Assembly (NCBI GenBank): GCA_030681035.1 | Contig: JAUXUI010000019.1 | Location: forward strand, 1 to 63,943 | Length of the DNA: 63,943 nucleotides | From: Lysobacteraceae bacterium | Lineage (GTDB): Bacteria; Pseudomonadota; Gammaproteobacteria; Xanthomonadales; Xanthomonadaceae | Direction of reading: 5' to 3' | Shown: one piece after another, positions 1 through 8,480 of the stretch | Position numbering within the stretch: the first letter of the stretch is position 1 | Layout of the letters: the number at the start of each line of letters is the position of its first letter | The notes under the pieces: generated by a model | What the model was told of the DNA's origin: nothing | The model's input: the letters and a program-made list of their open reading frames with translations, nothing else | Database searches by the model: none | Made by a program: the position numbers and the translations under genes

Positions 1-50
1 CAAAAGCAAAAACCGCAGCGGCGGTACTTGACAATCGATTGCTCATAGAA

Positions 51-132
51 GGATGGGTAGAGCGCAGCGAAACCCATCAACCAGGCCATTACAACGCGCT
101 TGATGGGTTTCGCTGCGCTCTACCCATCCTAC
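51..132. repeat. 30-bp perfect inverted repeat, GTAG-type REP pair
   Basis: Positions 51-80 and 100-129 are perfect inverted copies of a 30-base sequence beginning GGATGGGTAGAGCGCAGCG, separated by 19 bases. The right arm read on the minus strand is preceded by GTA, giving the GTAG head typical of REP elements. A single further arm lies at 13842-13873. The rest of positions 1-289 holds no gene that I can see. Confidence 0.85.
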
Positions 133-201
133 GATTGAGCCTTGACTTGGGTGGATTGAGGCTACAGCGGGCATTCCGCGCCTTTCGCTTTCGCACAATG
201 T

Positions 202-246
202 CCTGAAGCCACTGGATTCCCGTTTTCACGGGAATGACGAACCGAG
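202..246. repeat. Partial composite repeat with ATTCCC hairpin
   Basis: Positions 216-235 form a hairpin (ATTCCCGT, four-base loop, ACGGGAAT). The flanks (CTGAAGCCACTGG before, AATGACGAACCGAGG after) match the right half of the composite repeat at 52040-52341. This is a lone half-copy downstream of rplI. Confidence 0.7.
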
Positions 247-289
247 GCATTTCGGGCTCAAACCAGTGCCAATCCTGTCTGACTGAAGA

Positions 290-739
290 TCAAGCCTCGG
301 GCTGTACGACCACCTTGACCATCAGCTCGACATCGGCATGCAGCACTACCTGCACGTCGAACTCGCCGGTACGGCGCAGCGGACCTTCGCCCATCACCAC
401 TTCGCTCTTTTCCAGCGGCAGGCCGGCGGCGGTGAACGCCTCGGCAATATCGCGGGTGCTGACCGAACCAAACAGCTTGCCCTCGGCGGAGGCATTGGCC
501 TTGATGGTTACCGAGCCGCCTTGCAGCTTGGCCTTGCGTGCCTGCGCCTCGGCCAGGATGGTGTTGGCCTTGGCTTCAAACTCGGCGCGGCGCTGCTCAA
601 AATCGGCCAGATTGGCCGCTGTTGCCGGCACTGCCTTGCCGTAGGGCACCAGGTAATTGCGGCCGTAACCCGGCTTGACGCTGACCTTGTCGCCCAAGTT
701 GCCGAGATTTTGCACTTTTTGCAGAAGAATCAGATCCAT
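290..739 (-). CDS. rplI: 50S ribosomal protein L9
   Basis: 149 residues, the usual bacterial L9 length. L9 is a 23S rRNA-binding protein of the large subunit, with an N-terminal RNA-binding domain, a long connecting helix and a C-terminal domain. The N-terminal signature [19 protein letters not shown] is present at about residues 16-34, followed by a charged helix rich in Ala, Glu and Lys. The ATG at 739 has GGAG eight bases upstream. It is the last gene of the rpsF-rpsR-rplI operon, 97 bases after rpsR. No strong terminator is visible beyond it. Confidence 0.98.
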   Translation of the reverse strand: MDLILLQKVQNLGNLGDKVSVKPGYGRNYLVPYGKAVPATAANLADFEQRRAEFEAKANTILAEAQARKAKLQGGSVTIKANASAEGKLFGSVSTRDIAEAFTAAGLPLEKSEVVMGEGPLRRTGEFDVQVVLHADVELMVKVVVQPEA

Positions 740-836
740 GGTGTAACTCCGTATTCGTTAGCAGGGCCACTGGCCCGGCAACGCGATGGCTGTCCGAACG
801 GACGGGGTGGCCGGCGGCGCTTGGCACCGCAGGCGA

Positions 837-1067
837 TCAGTTGTCGTGGTTGTCGCAGTAGGGAATCAGCGAAAGGAAGCGGGCGCGTTTGATGGCGATC
901 GACAACTGGCGCTGATATTTTGCCTTGGTACCGGTGATCCGGCTCGGCACGATCTTGCCGGTCTCGCTGACGTACTGGCGCAGGGTGGCGAGATCCTTGT
1001 AATCAATTTCGGTTACGCCCTCGGCGGTGAACTTGCAGAACTTGCGACGACGAAAAAACTTGGACAT
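837..1067 (-). CDS. rpsR: 30S ribosomal protein S18
   Basis: 76 residues, full length for S18, which binds with S6 on the platform of the small subunit. The basic N-terminus ([10 protein letters not shown]) and the conserved segment [15 protein letters not shown] followed by [11 protein letters not shown] are diagnostic. The ATG at 1067 is preceded by GGAG (CCGGAGAATACCC). It lies 20 bases downstream of rpsF and is co-transcribed with it. Cys11 is retained, so this is not obviously the zinc-independent paralogue type. Confidence 0.98.
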   Translation of the reverse strand: MSKFFRRRKFCKFTAEGVTEIDYKDLATLRQYVSETGKIVPSRITGTKAKYQRQLSIAIKRARFLSLIPYCDNHDN

Positions 1068-1087
1068 GGGTATTCTCCGGAAGGGGC

Positions 1088-1519
1088 TCAGACGGCTTCA
1101 GTAACTTCAGCAGCATCAGCGTCGACCACAACGTCGTCGCCCTTGCCGCTCACGTCGGAATCGCTGTCGTCATCACGACGACGACGATCACCCTTCTCGT
1201 CCTTGGTCTTCATGATCAGCGATTGCTCGGTATCCGGGCCTTCGCGCTTGATCACCAAGTGGCGCAACACCGCATCGTTGAAGCGGAACCCGTCGACGAG
1301 CTCATTGAGCGCGTGCTGGCTGACTTCAACATTCATCATCACGTAATGCGCTTTGACCAACTTCTCGATCGGGTACGCCAATTGCCGGCGGCCCCAGTCT
1401 TCAAGACGGTGGATCGTGCCCTTGTCGCCTTCGATCAGCGCCTTGTAGCGCTCGATCATGGCTGGCACCTGCTCGCTTTGATCCGGGTGGACCATGAATA
1501 CGATTTCGTAGTGACGCAT
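1088..1519 (-). CDS. rpsF: 30S ribosomal protein S6
   Basis: 143 residues. It starts [21 protein letters not shown] and contains the S6 ferredoxin-like fold motif with [20 protein letters not shown]. After about residue 110 it has a charged tail with a DDDSDSD stretch and many Val/Asp, longer than the core fold needs; acidic tails of varying length are known in S6 proteins. The ATG at 1519 has a strong AAGGAG site five to six bases upstream. It is the first gene of the rpsF-rpsR-rplI operon. No priB lies between rpsF and rpsR. Confidence 0.98.
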   Translation of the reverse strand: MRHYEIVFMVHPDQSEQVPAMIERYKALIEGDKGTIHRLEDWGRRQLAYPIEKLVKAHYVMMNVEVSQHALNELVDGFRFNDAVLRHLVIKREGPDTEQSLIMKTKDEKGDRRRRDDDSDSDVSGKGDDVVVDADAAEVTEAV

Positions 1520-1691
1520 GGAAACTCCTTGTGAATGCGGGCAGCACAGCAGCGCCGGCTCCGCAGCCCCCCGTCATACCCGATGCATGCGGTGGGGCAA
1601 GTGCTCGCGAGCAATCGCGAGCCGCACATTGTGCCAGCAATTCAACCCCTTGGGCAAGGGAAATAAAGGGGCTGGCGACAATGCAGCGGCC

Positions 1692-3065
1692 CTATTGCAT
1701 CGGGAAACCACCCGGCCCCCGCCCACCCATCATGCCCTGCATGCCGCGCATCAAGCCTTTCATGCCGCCCTTGGACAGCTTGCTCATCATCTTTTCCATT
1801 TGCTGGAATTGCTTGAGCAGGCGATTGACATCGGCGGGCGTGGTGCCCGAGCCACGCGCAATGCGGGCGCGGCGCGAGCCGTTGAGCAAGGCTGGGTGAC
1901 GACGCTCCTTGCTAGTCATCGAGCCAATGATGGCGATCAGACGCGGCACTTCCTTGCCACTGACCTGACCCTTGACCTGCTCGGAAACCTGCCCCATGCC
2001 CGGCAACTTTTCCATCAGCGCACCAATGCCGCCCATGCTCTGCATCTGCTGCAACTGGTCGCGCATGTCGTTGAGGTCGAATTTTTTGCCCTTGGCCAGC
2101 TTTTCGGCAAACTTGGTGGCCTTGTCCTGATCGACCTGCTGCTCGACCTGCTCGACCAGCGACAGCACATCGCCCATGTCGAGAATGCGGCCGGCGACAC
2201 GATCTGGATGGAATACATCCAGGCCGTCGGGCTTTTCGCTGGTACCGATGAACTTGATCGGGCGGCCGGTAACGTAACGCACCGAAAGCGCGGCACCGCC
2301 ACGGGCATCGCCATCGGTTTTGGTCAGCACCACGCCAGTCAGCGGCAATGCTTCCGCAAACGCCTTGGCGGTGATGGCGGCGTCCTGGCCGGTCATCGCA
2401 TCAACCACAAACAGGGTCTCGACCGGATTCACGGCGGCATGCAGCGCCTTGATCTCGGCCATCATCTGCTCGTCGATGGCAAGTCGGCCGGCGGTATCGA
2501 CCAACAACACATCCACGAACAACTTGCGCGCGTCGGCAATCGCAGCGCGCACGATCGCTTCTGGCGATTGGTCGATGCTGGACGGGAAGAACAGCACATC
2601 AACCTGCGCGGCGAGAGTTTTGAGCTGCTCGATGGCCGCCGGGCGATAAACGTCGGCCGACACCACCATCACCTTTTTCTTGCGCCGCTCCTTGAGGTGC
2701 TTGGCCAGCTTGCCGACGGTGGTGGTTTTACCGGCACCCTGCAGGCCGGCCATCAGGATCACCGCCGGTGCCGGCACATTGAGGTTCAGATCGGCCGACT
2801 GCGCGCCCATCACGGCAGTCAGTTCATCGCGCACCACTTTGATCAGCGCCTGCCCCGGGGTGAGGCTGCGCAGCACTTCCTGCCCCACCGCGCGCACCTT
2901 GATCCGCTCGATCAGGGCCTGCACCACCGGCAATGCGACATCGGCTTCCAGCAAGGCCACACGCACCTCGCGCAGACTCTCGCGGATATTCTCTTCGCTG
3001 AGGCGGCCACGACCACGCAGACGTTGCAGGGTGCCGGAAAGACGTTGGGAGAGCGACTCGAACAT
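1692..3065 (-). CDS. ffh: Signal recognition particle protein Ffh
   Basis: 457 residues, the GTPase of the bacterial signal recognition particle, which binds 4.5S RNA and nascent signal sequences and docks with FtsY. The N domain comes first (MFESLSQRLSGTLQRLRGRG). The G domain has GLQGAGKTTTVGKLAKHL (P-loop, about residues 101-118), DTAGRL and TKTDGDARGG. The C-terminal M domain is methionine-rich, with GGMKGLMRGMQGMMGGRG near the end. The open frame extends upstream to 3347, but the ATG at 3065 matches the family start and the extra segment is repeat-derived. It is a single gene, divergent from the ypjD-like gene. Confidence 0.98.
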   Translation of the reverse strand: MFESLSQRLSGTLQRLRGRGRLSEENIRESLREVRVALLEADVALPVVQALIERIKVRAVGQEVLRSLTPGQALIKVVRDELTAVMGAQSADLNLNVPAPAVILMAGLQGAGKTTTVGKLAKHLKERRKKKVMVVSADVYRPAAIEQLKTLAAQVDVLFFPSSIDQSPEAIVRAAIADARKLFVDVLLVDTAGRLAIDEQMMAEIKALHAAVNPVETLFVVDAMTGQDAAITAKAFAEALPLTGVVLTKTDGDARGGAALSVRYVTGRPIKFIGTSEKPDGLDVFHPDRVAGRILDMGDVLSLVEQVEQQVDQDKATKFAEKLAKGKKFDLNDMRDQLQQMQSMGGIGALMEKLPGMGQVSEQVKGQVSGKEVPRLIAIIGSMTSKERRHPALLNGSRRARIARGSGTTPADVNRLLKQFQQMEKMMSKLSKGGMKGLMRGMQGMMGGRGPGGFPMQ

Positions 3066-3141
3066 GAGACTTGAACCAGGGCAAAGGGTCGCAAAGTATA
3101 GCGCCGACATGTTTTCCGGGCACCGACAGCAATCTGAGCCT

Positions 3142-3236
3142 TGGTGGCAGCCGGCCTGCCGGCTCTGATTCTGTGGCAGCCGGCCTGCCGGCGAACAACC
3201 TCGCCAACCGCTTCGCGCGCAAGGCGCGCTCCCACG
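3142..3236. repeat. REP-like repeat (GCCGGCCTGCCGGC family)
   Basis: A GTGGCAGCCGGCCTGCCGGC unit occurs twice (3144-3163 and about 3173-3192). It is followed by a segment ending GCGCGCTCCCAC that inversely matches the left end, so the whole is an inverted-repeat unit. A related copy is nested at 32594-32656. The element lies in the divergent interval between ffh and the ypjD-like gene. Confidence 0.7.
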
Positions 3237-3322
3237 AGTAATGCCGTTCCGACGCAGAAGCGCCGTCTGCGGGCGACCCCGATACGGGTGCCGTTTTGCA
3301 CCGGCTGTGCCAAACTTGAACC

Positions 3323-4114
3323 ATGCTGACCGCCCTTGCCGCTGCACTTGCTTACCTGATTGCGACCCGAGCGCTGGCTCGCAACGTGTTCAACCCCGAT
3401 GCCGACAACAGCAGTGCGCTGCGTATCGGCCTGCTCGGCGCGCTGCTGCATGGCGCGCTGCATGTGCGTTTGTGGTGGCTCGCAGGCGGTGCCGACCTGC
3501 ATTTTTTTGCTGCGCTGTCGCTGGTGGCGTTGGGTATGGCCGGCCTGACCAGCACCCTTGGCCGGCGGCAGCGGCTGGATACACTGGGCGTGGTGGTGTT
3601 CCCGTTGGCGGCACTCGCCGCGCTGGCGCTGGCCAGCATCGGTGATCGCAGTGCCAGCACCGATTTACTCGACTGGCGCATCGGCTTGCATGCCTGGCTT
3701 GCCCTGCTCGCCTACGCCACGCTGGCGCTGGCCGCCCTGCTCGCGATCATGCTGTGGTTGCAAGAGCGCGCCTTGCGTGCTCGCCAATTCACTCGCCTGC
3801 TGCGCGCACTGCCGCCATTGACGCAACTCGAAACATTGTTGTTTCGCACCATTAGCGTCGGGTTTGTACTGCTCACGCTCACCCTGATTACCGGTGCGGT
3901 GTTCGTCGAAAACCTGTTCGCGCAGCATCTGGTACACAAGACCGTGCTCAGTATCCTGTCGTGGGCGCTGTTCGGAATTTTGTTACTGGGCCGGCATCTG
4001 CGTGGCTGGCGCGGCCGCCGCGCCGTGCGCTTCACCTTGAGCGCAATGCTGCTGTTGCTGCTGGCATTCTTTGGCAGCAAACTAGTGCTTGAAATGGTTT
4101 TGATGCGCGGATGA
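3323..4114 (+). CDS. YpjD/CcsA-like inner membrane protein (cytochrome c assembly family)
   Basis: 263 residues, the same length as Escherichia coli YpjD, and almost entirely hydrophobic with about eight predicted membrane helices. The C-terminal segment HKTVLSILSWALFGILLLG followed by RHLRGWRGRRA is characteristic of the YpjD/HemX branch of the CcsA family. The tryptophan-rich haem motif of true CcsA/CcmC proteins is not obvious, so a direct role in cytochrome c maturation is unproven. It often sits next to ffh, as here (divergent, 257 bases apart). The downstream CBS protein starts seven bases after its stop, so the two are probably co-transcribed. Confidence 0.85.
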   Translation: MLTALAAALAYLIATRALARNVFNPDADNSSALRIGLLGALLHGALHVRLWWLAGGADLHFFAALSLVALGMAGLTSTLGRRQRLDTLGVVVFPLAALAALALASIGDRSASTDLLDWRIGLHAWLALLAYATLALAALLAIMLWLQERALRARQFTRLLRALPPLTQLETLLFRTISVGFVLLTLTLITGAVFVENLFAQHLVHKTVLSILSWALFGILLLGRHLRGWRGRRAVRFTLSAMLLLLLAFFGSKLVLEMVLMRG

Positions 4115-4121
4115 AATTGCG

Positions 4122-5393
4122 GTGAATGACATACCCCTGACAACCCTGTTCAGCATGCTCGCTGGGCTGCTGGTGCTTTCGGCGTTTTTTTCCGGCTCGG
4201 AAACAGCGCTGATGTCAATCAACCGCTATCGCCTGCTGCACCTCGCTCGTGAGGGCAGTCGCGGCGCGCGGTTGGCTCGCAAGCTGCTGGAACAACCAGA
4301 GCGGCTGATCGGGCTGATCCTGCTCGGCAACAATTTCGTCAACATCCTCGCTTCGGCACTGGCAACCCTGGCTTTCGTGCGCATTGCCGGCGAGGCCGGC
4401 CTATTGATCGGTACTTCCGTACTAACGGTAACCGTGCTGATTTTTGCTGAGGTCGCACCGAAAACGCTGGCCGCATTTCACCCCGAACGCGTTGCCCTGC
4501 CCGCTGCCTACGTGCTGTACCCGTTGTTGCGTGTGGCCTACCCGTTTGTCTGGTTGGTGAACATTCTGGCCAATGGCGTGCTGTTCGTGTTTGGCCATCG
4601 CCGCGGCGCCGCCGCCGACAGCACGCTGTCGCAGGAGGAGCTACGCACGGTGTTGTTGGAAGGCGGCGGACTGATTCCTGACCAGCACCGGCGCATGCTG
4701 CTCAATATCCTGGCGCTGCAAGAGGCTTACGTAGAAGACATCATGGTGCCGCGTGGCGAGATCATCGGCATCGACCTTGACGACGACCCGCAGACGCTGC
4801 GCGACAACCTGGCCAAGTTCCCCTTCAGCCGAGCGCCGCTTTACCACGGCAGCATCGACCAAGTGTCTGGCATTTTGCATCTGCGCACCCTGATGGATGT
4901 GCCAGTCGAGCAGATTACGCCCGCACTGGTGGAAGCACGCGCACGCAAGGTCTATTTCATCCCGGAAGGGGTGCCCTTGCCGCAGCAACTGCTCGAGTTT
5001 CAACGCATGAAGCGCCGCTTTGCGATGGTGGTGGACGAATACGGAGAGGTGATCGGCATGGTCACCATGGCCGACATCCTGGAAGAGATCGTCGGTGAGT
5101 TCACCACCACACCGAGCAACGACACCCGTCATGTGCATCACGAAGCAGACGGCAGCCTGCTGATCGATGGCCGCATTGCGGTACACAGCCTGAACCGCCG
5201 CCTTGACTGGAACTTGCCGACCGACGATGCACGAACACTCAGCGGCCTGCTGGTGAGCCACAACGAAGCCTTGCCAGAGGCCGGCGCCGAGTTCGAGATC
5301 GATGGTTTCCGGATGCGGGTTGAACGCCTGGGCGACAACGTGATCGCGCAGGTACGGGTGTGGCCGCCGGACTTGAGCAAGCGCGACGACTGA
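4122..5393 (+). CDS. CorB/CNNM-type membrane protein with CBS pair (HlyC/CorC family)
   Basis: 423 residues. Roughly residues 1-180 form the CNNM (DUF21) membrane domain with the signature FFSGSETALMSINRYRL. Residues about 200-325 form a CBS pair (VPRGEIIGID, VVDEYGEVIGMVTMADILEE). The rest is the CorC/HlyC C-terminal domain (LIDGRIAVHSLNRRLDWNLP). Relatives (CorB, YfjD, CNNM) act in Mg2+ efflux or divalent cation tolerance at the inner membrane; that role is inferred from family. The start at 4122 is probably ATG-distal GTG (GCGGTGAATGAC), seven bases after the previous gene. It converges on radA with only four bases between stops, leaving no room for a terminator. Confidence 0.92.
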   Translation: MNDIPLTTLFSMLAGLLVLSAFFSGSETALMSINRYRLLHLAREGSRGARLARKLLEQPERLIGLILLGNNFVNILASALATLAFVRIAGEAGLLIGTSVLTVTVLIFAEVAPKTLAAFHPERVALPAAYVLYPLLRVAYPFVWLVNILANGVLFVFGHRRGAAADSTLSQEELRTVLLEGGGLIPDQHRRMLLNILALQEAYVEDIMVPRGEIIGIDLDDDPQTLRDNLAKFPFSRAPLYHGSIDQVSGILHLRTLMDVPVEQITPALVEARARKVYFIPEGVPLPQQLLEFQRMKRRFAMVVDEYGEVIGMVTMADILEEIVGEFTTTPSNDTRHVHHEADGSLLIDGRIAVHSLNRRLDWNLPTDDARTLSGLLVSHNEALPEAGAEFEIDGFRMRVERLGDNVIAQVRVWPPDLSKRDD

Positions 5394-5397
5394 CGGC

Positions 5398-6768
5398 TCA
5401 CGCCACCGCCAGCGCCTGCGCCAGCCGTTCCACCGCTATCACTTCCATGTCTTTGTACGGGTTGCGTTTGGGCGCATTTGCGGCGGGCACGATGGCACGC
5501 TTGAAGCCGTGGGTGGCGGCTTCCTTGAGCCGCTCTTCGCCATTGGGCACCGGGCGGATTTCACCGGACAAACCCACCTCACCGAACACCACGGTTTTTT
5601 CCGCGAGTGGCCGGTCACGCAGGCTGGACAGCACCGCCAGCAGCACCGGCAGGTCGGCGGCGGTTTCCTGCACGCGAATACCACCGACCACGTTCACGAA
5701 CACATCCTGATCGAACACGCCAACCCCGCCATGGCGATGCAGCACCGCCAGCAGCATCGCCAGGCGGTTCTGTTCCAGCCCCAGCGCCACCCGACGCGGA
5801 TTGGACAACGGTGATTTATCAACCAGCGCCTGCACTTCCACCAGCAACGGGCGGGTGCCCTCGCGGGTCACCATCACCGCACTGCCCGGCTGCGGTTCGC
5901 GGCTGCCGGACAGAAAAATCGCGCTCGGGTTGGGCACTTCCTTCAGGCCCTTGTCGGACATCGCAAACACACCCAGTTCATTGACCGCGCCGAAGCGGTT
6001 CTTGAACGCGCGCAGGATGCGAAAACGACTGCCCGATTCACCCTCGAAATACAGCACCGCATCGACCATGTGTTCAAGCACGCGCGGCCCGGCGATGCCG
6101 CCTTCCTTGGTCACGTGACCGACCAAAAACACGCTGGTACCGGTTTCCTTGGCATAACGCACCAGCCGCGCCGCCGACTCGCGCACCTGGCTCACCGAGC
6201 CCGGTGCCGCCGTCAGCATTTCCGACCACAGGGTTTGAATTGAATCGGCAACGATCAGCGCCGGCCGCACTTTTGCGGCGTGCTCCAGAATGCGCTCCAC
6301 TGCGGTTTCCGCCAGCGCCTTGATACCGAGCACCGACAGGCCCAGGCGCTGCGCGCGGCCGGCCACTTGCGCCAGGCTTTCCTCACCGGTGACATACAAG
6401 CTCGGCAGGCGCTCGCCCATCGCTGCCATCGCCTGCAACAACAACGTGGATTTGCCGATACCCGGATCGCCACCCACCAGCACCACCGAGCCTTCCACCA
6501 GACCGCCGCCCAGCACGCGATCGAGTTCACCGATACCAGTGGACGTGCGCTGCTCATCGCCGCCCTGCACATCGCTCAGTGCAATCACCTGCGGCCCGCC
6601 ATCGCCCGCCCAGCCGGCATGGCGCGCACCACCGCGTGCCGTGCTGACGGGCGCCAGCGTAACTTCGCTCAAGGTATTCCAGGCACCGCATTCACCGCAC
6701 TGGCCCTGCCATTTGTTGTGGCTGCCGCCGCAATCGGCGCATACGTAAGCGGTTTTGGCTTTGGCCAT
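5398..6768 (-). CDS. radA: DNA repair protein RadA
   Basis: 456 residues from the ATG at 6768; a TTG two codons upstream (6774) is a less likely start. RadA is a RecA-like ATPase that helps process recombination intermediates by branch migration. Visible domains in order: an N-terminal C4 zinc finger (CADCGG, CGECGAW), a Walker A box GGDPGIGKSTLLLQ, the RadA-specific KNRFG motif (AFKNRFGAVNE) and a C-terminal Lon-protease-like domain (GEIRPVPNGEERLKEA). It appears to be a single gene, with the REP cluster upstream. Confidence 0.97.
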   Translation of the reverse strand: MAKAKTAYVCADCGGSHNKWQGQCGECGAWNTLSEVTLAPVSTARGGARHAGWAGDGGPQVIALSDVQGGDEQRTSTGIGELDRVLGGGLVEGSVVLVGGDPGIGKSTLLLQAMAAMGERLPSLYVTGEESLAQVAGRAQRLGLSVLGIKALAETAVERILEHAAKVRPALIVADSIQTLWSEMLTAAPGSVSQVRESAARLVRYAKETGTSVFLVGHVTKEGGIAGPRVLEHMVDAVLYFEGESGSRFRILRAFKNRFGAVNELGVFAMSDKGLKEVPNPSAIFLSGSREPQPGSAVMVTREGTRPLLVEVQALVDKSPLSNPRRVALGLEQNRLAMLLAVLHRHGGVGVFDQDVFVNVVGGIRVQETAADLPVLLAVLSSLRDRPLAEKTVVFGEVGLSGEIRPVPNGEERLKEAATHGFKRAIVPAANAPKRNPYKDMEVIAVERLAQALAVA

Positions 6769-6866
6769 CTGCAAATCTCGATCAGCGGGGCTTGTATAGT
6801 GCCGTGGCCACGCGCCAACGCAAAGGGAAACCGTGCGAAACGATTCTCACAACGCGATGTGCCGCT

Positions 6867-7310
6867 GTAGGGGCGCGATTCATCGCGCCCTGATTCATCG
6901 CGGTCGGGTTGTGGGGCGCAATGAATTGCGCCCCTACCGGGCATAACCGTGAACATGGTTGGATACGCCCCCACCGCCGGGTGCATGGGCACGATACCTT
7001 GGACATGGTTGGAAAAAACCCACGTAGGGGCGCGATTCATCGCGCCCTGATTGTCACGCCGTGGTTCATCGCCCCGCGATTCATCGCGGCCGTGGTCGTG
7101 GGGCGCAATGAATTGCGCCCCTACCGGGGATAACCGTGAACATGGTTGGATACGCCCCCACCGCCGGGTGCATGGGCACGATACCGTGGACATGGTTGGA
7201 AAAAACCCACGTAGGGGCGCGATTCATCGCGCCCTGATTCATCGCGGTCGGGTCGTGGGGCGCGATTCATCGCGCCCTGATGTGTCGCAACCCGATTTGT
7301 CGCGGCAGGC
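6867..7310. repeat. REP/BIME cluster, left part
   Basis: Repeat units begin at 6867, 7024 and 7211 with GTAG followed by the hairpin GGGCGCGATTCATCGCGCCC (nine-base arms, two-base loop). The first two are followed about 25-40 bases later by the convergent hairpin GGGGCGCAATGAATTGCGCC ending in CCTAC. The hairpin pairs are joined by a conserved spacer containing CCGTGAACATGGTTGGATAC and CACCGCCGGGTGCATGGG. Unit length is about 157-187 bases. This is the head-to-head REP arrangement known as BIME and it flanks the RAYT gene, whose 3' end reads into the unit at 7211. The interval 6769-6866 has no gene. Confidence 0.9.
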
Positions 7311-7862
7311 CGCAGCGCCGCAAGTAGCGAGCGCAGGATTTTCCCGATCCTGTGCCCAGCGCGAAGGATTATCAGCGATATATTGGCGAATCCGGCCCAG
7401 TGACGCCTCATTGCGAATAATGTGTTCGTAGTAATTGCGTTGCCAGGCAAACTGCGGAACACCCGCCTGCCGTAGCCCACGCGTCGCAGCCGCCTTGAAC
7501 GCGCGGATGATTTCACCCACCGTTGGGGCGCGATTCATCGCGCCGTGTTTCATCGCGCCGCGGTCATGGGGCGCAATCAATTGCGCCCCTACCGGGTGTA
7601 TGGACACGATGCCGTGGAAATGATTGGGCATGATCACGAACGCATCCGATGCCACGCCTGCGAATCGCTCCGGCCAGGTTATCCAAAGATTGCGTAACCA
7701 TTGCCCAGCATCGTTCAAGCGCATTCCCCCCGCCACAACCTGCCCGAACCAACAAGCCCGGTTATGTGTGCAGATGGTCACGAAATAGGCCCCGGCCTGC
7801 GAATAATCATGACCTTGCAGACGCAGACTGCGCCGGTGGTGGCGAACAGGTTCATAGGCCAT
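7239..7862 (-). CDS. REP-associated tyrosine transposase (RAYT), IS200/IS605-like
   Basis: 207 residues from the ATG at 7862. RAYTs are single-copy Y1-HUH enzymes thought to mobilise REP elements through single-stranded DNA. Visible marks are the N-terminal fold (GAYFVTICTHNR, residues 25-36), the HUH motif MPNHFHG (residues 78-84, His81 and His83) and the tyrosine segment NYYEHIIRNE (143-152) that supplies the nucleophile. Residues about 88-116, between HUH and tyrosine helices, are encoded by a REP hairpin pair (7522-7600) identical in type to the flanking repeats. The last 20 or so residues (Asp/Arg/Ser-rich) also derive from the REP unit at 7211. The conserved domain would normally end near residue 178. 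Whether the enzyme is active is unknown. Confidence 0.9.
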   Translation of the reverse strand: MAYEPVRHHRRSLRLQGHDYSQAGAYFVTICTHNRACWFGQVVAGGMRLNDAGQWLRNLWITWPERFAGVASDAFVIMPNHFHGIVSIHPVGAQLIAPHDRGAMKHGAMNRAPTVGEIIRAFKAAATRGLRQAGVPQFAWQRNYYEHIIRNEASLGRIRQYIADNPSRWAQDRENPALATCGAAACRDKSGCDTSGRDESRPTTRPR

Positions 7863-7876
7863 CAACCAACCCCCAC

Positions 7877-8262
7877 GTAGGGGCGCGATTCATCGCGCCC
7901 TGGTTCATCGCGGCCGTGGTCGTGGGGCGCAATGAATTGCGCCCCTACCGGGGATAACCGTGAACATGGTTGGAGACGCCCCCACCGCCGGGCATATGGG
8001 CACGATACCGTGGAAATGGTTGGTTGGAAAAAACCCCACGTAGGGGCGCGATTCATCGCGCCCTGGTTCATCGCGGCCGTGGTCGTGGGGCGCAATGAAT
8101 TGCGCCCCTACCGGGCATAACCGTGAACATGGTTGGATACGCCCCCACCGCCGGGCATATGGGCACGATACCGTGGAAATGAATGGTTGGAAAAAACCCA
8201 CGTAGGGGCGCGATTCATCGCGCCCTGGTTGTCGCGCCGTGGTTGTCGTGCCCTGATGCATC
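7877..8262. repeat. REP/BIME cluster, right part
   Basis: Units begin at 7877, 8040 and 8202 with GTAG plus the hairpin GGGCGCGATTCATCGCGCCC. The first two again carry the convergent GGGGCGCAATGAATTGCGCC hairpin and the CATGGTTGGA spacer, and run in the same direction at about 163-base spacing. The last is truncated and degenerates into GTCGCGCCGTGG-like runs near 8230-8262. With the left part they bracket the RAYT gene on both sides. Nothing else is visible between 7863 and the tRNA. Confidence 0.9.
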
Positions 8263-8284
8263 ACGCCGTGGGTTGTATTGAAAT

Positions 8285-8360
8285 TGGTGCCGGAAATAGG
8301 AATCGAACCTACGACCTACGCATTACGAATGCGCCGCTCTACCAACTGAGCTATTCCGGC
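8285..8360 (-). tRNA. tRNA-Thr (anticodon CGU)
   Basis: The minus-strand sequence folds as a 76-base cloverleaf with encoded CCA. The acceptor stem GCCGGAA pairs with TTCCGGC and the discriminator base is A. The D-arm is AGCTCAGTTGGTAGAGC and the anticodon loop TTCGTAA gives anticodon CGT, reading ACG. The T-arm contains GGTTCGATTCC. It lies between the REP cluster and ispH. Confidence 0.97.
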
Positions 8361-8480
8361 AGGGTACGCGAACGGCTGGGCGAAACTACCGCACCGAGCC
8401 AACAATGTGAACTGCAAAGTGTAAGTTGTCGCCGGGCTGCGGTCAATTTTGCCGCTGTGCCTGCAGCCGCCCCGTGTCGT

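Noticed and set aside
1518-3074. Long open reading frame of 518 codons on the plus strand
   Set aside because: It lies exactly opposite ffh, is His/Leu/Gln-rich and has no family features. It is a by-product of high GC coding on the other strand.
7239-7862. Classical IS200/IS605 insertion sequence
   Set aside because: There is no TnpB and no left/right end typical of IS200. Flanking GTAG-headed REPs and the RAYT-type tyrosine segment identify a RAYT.
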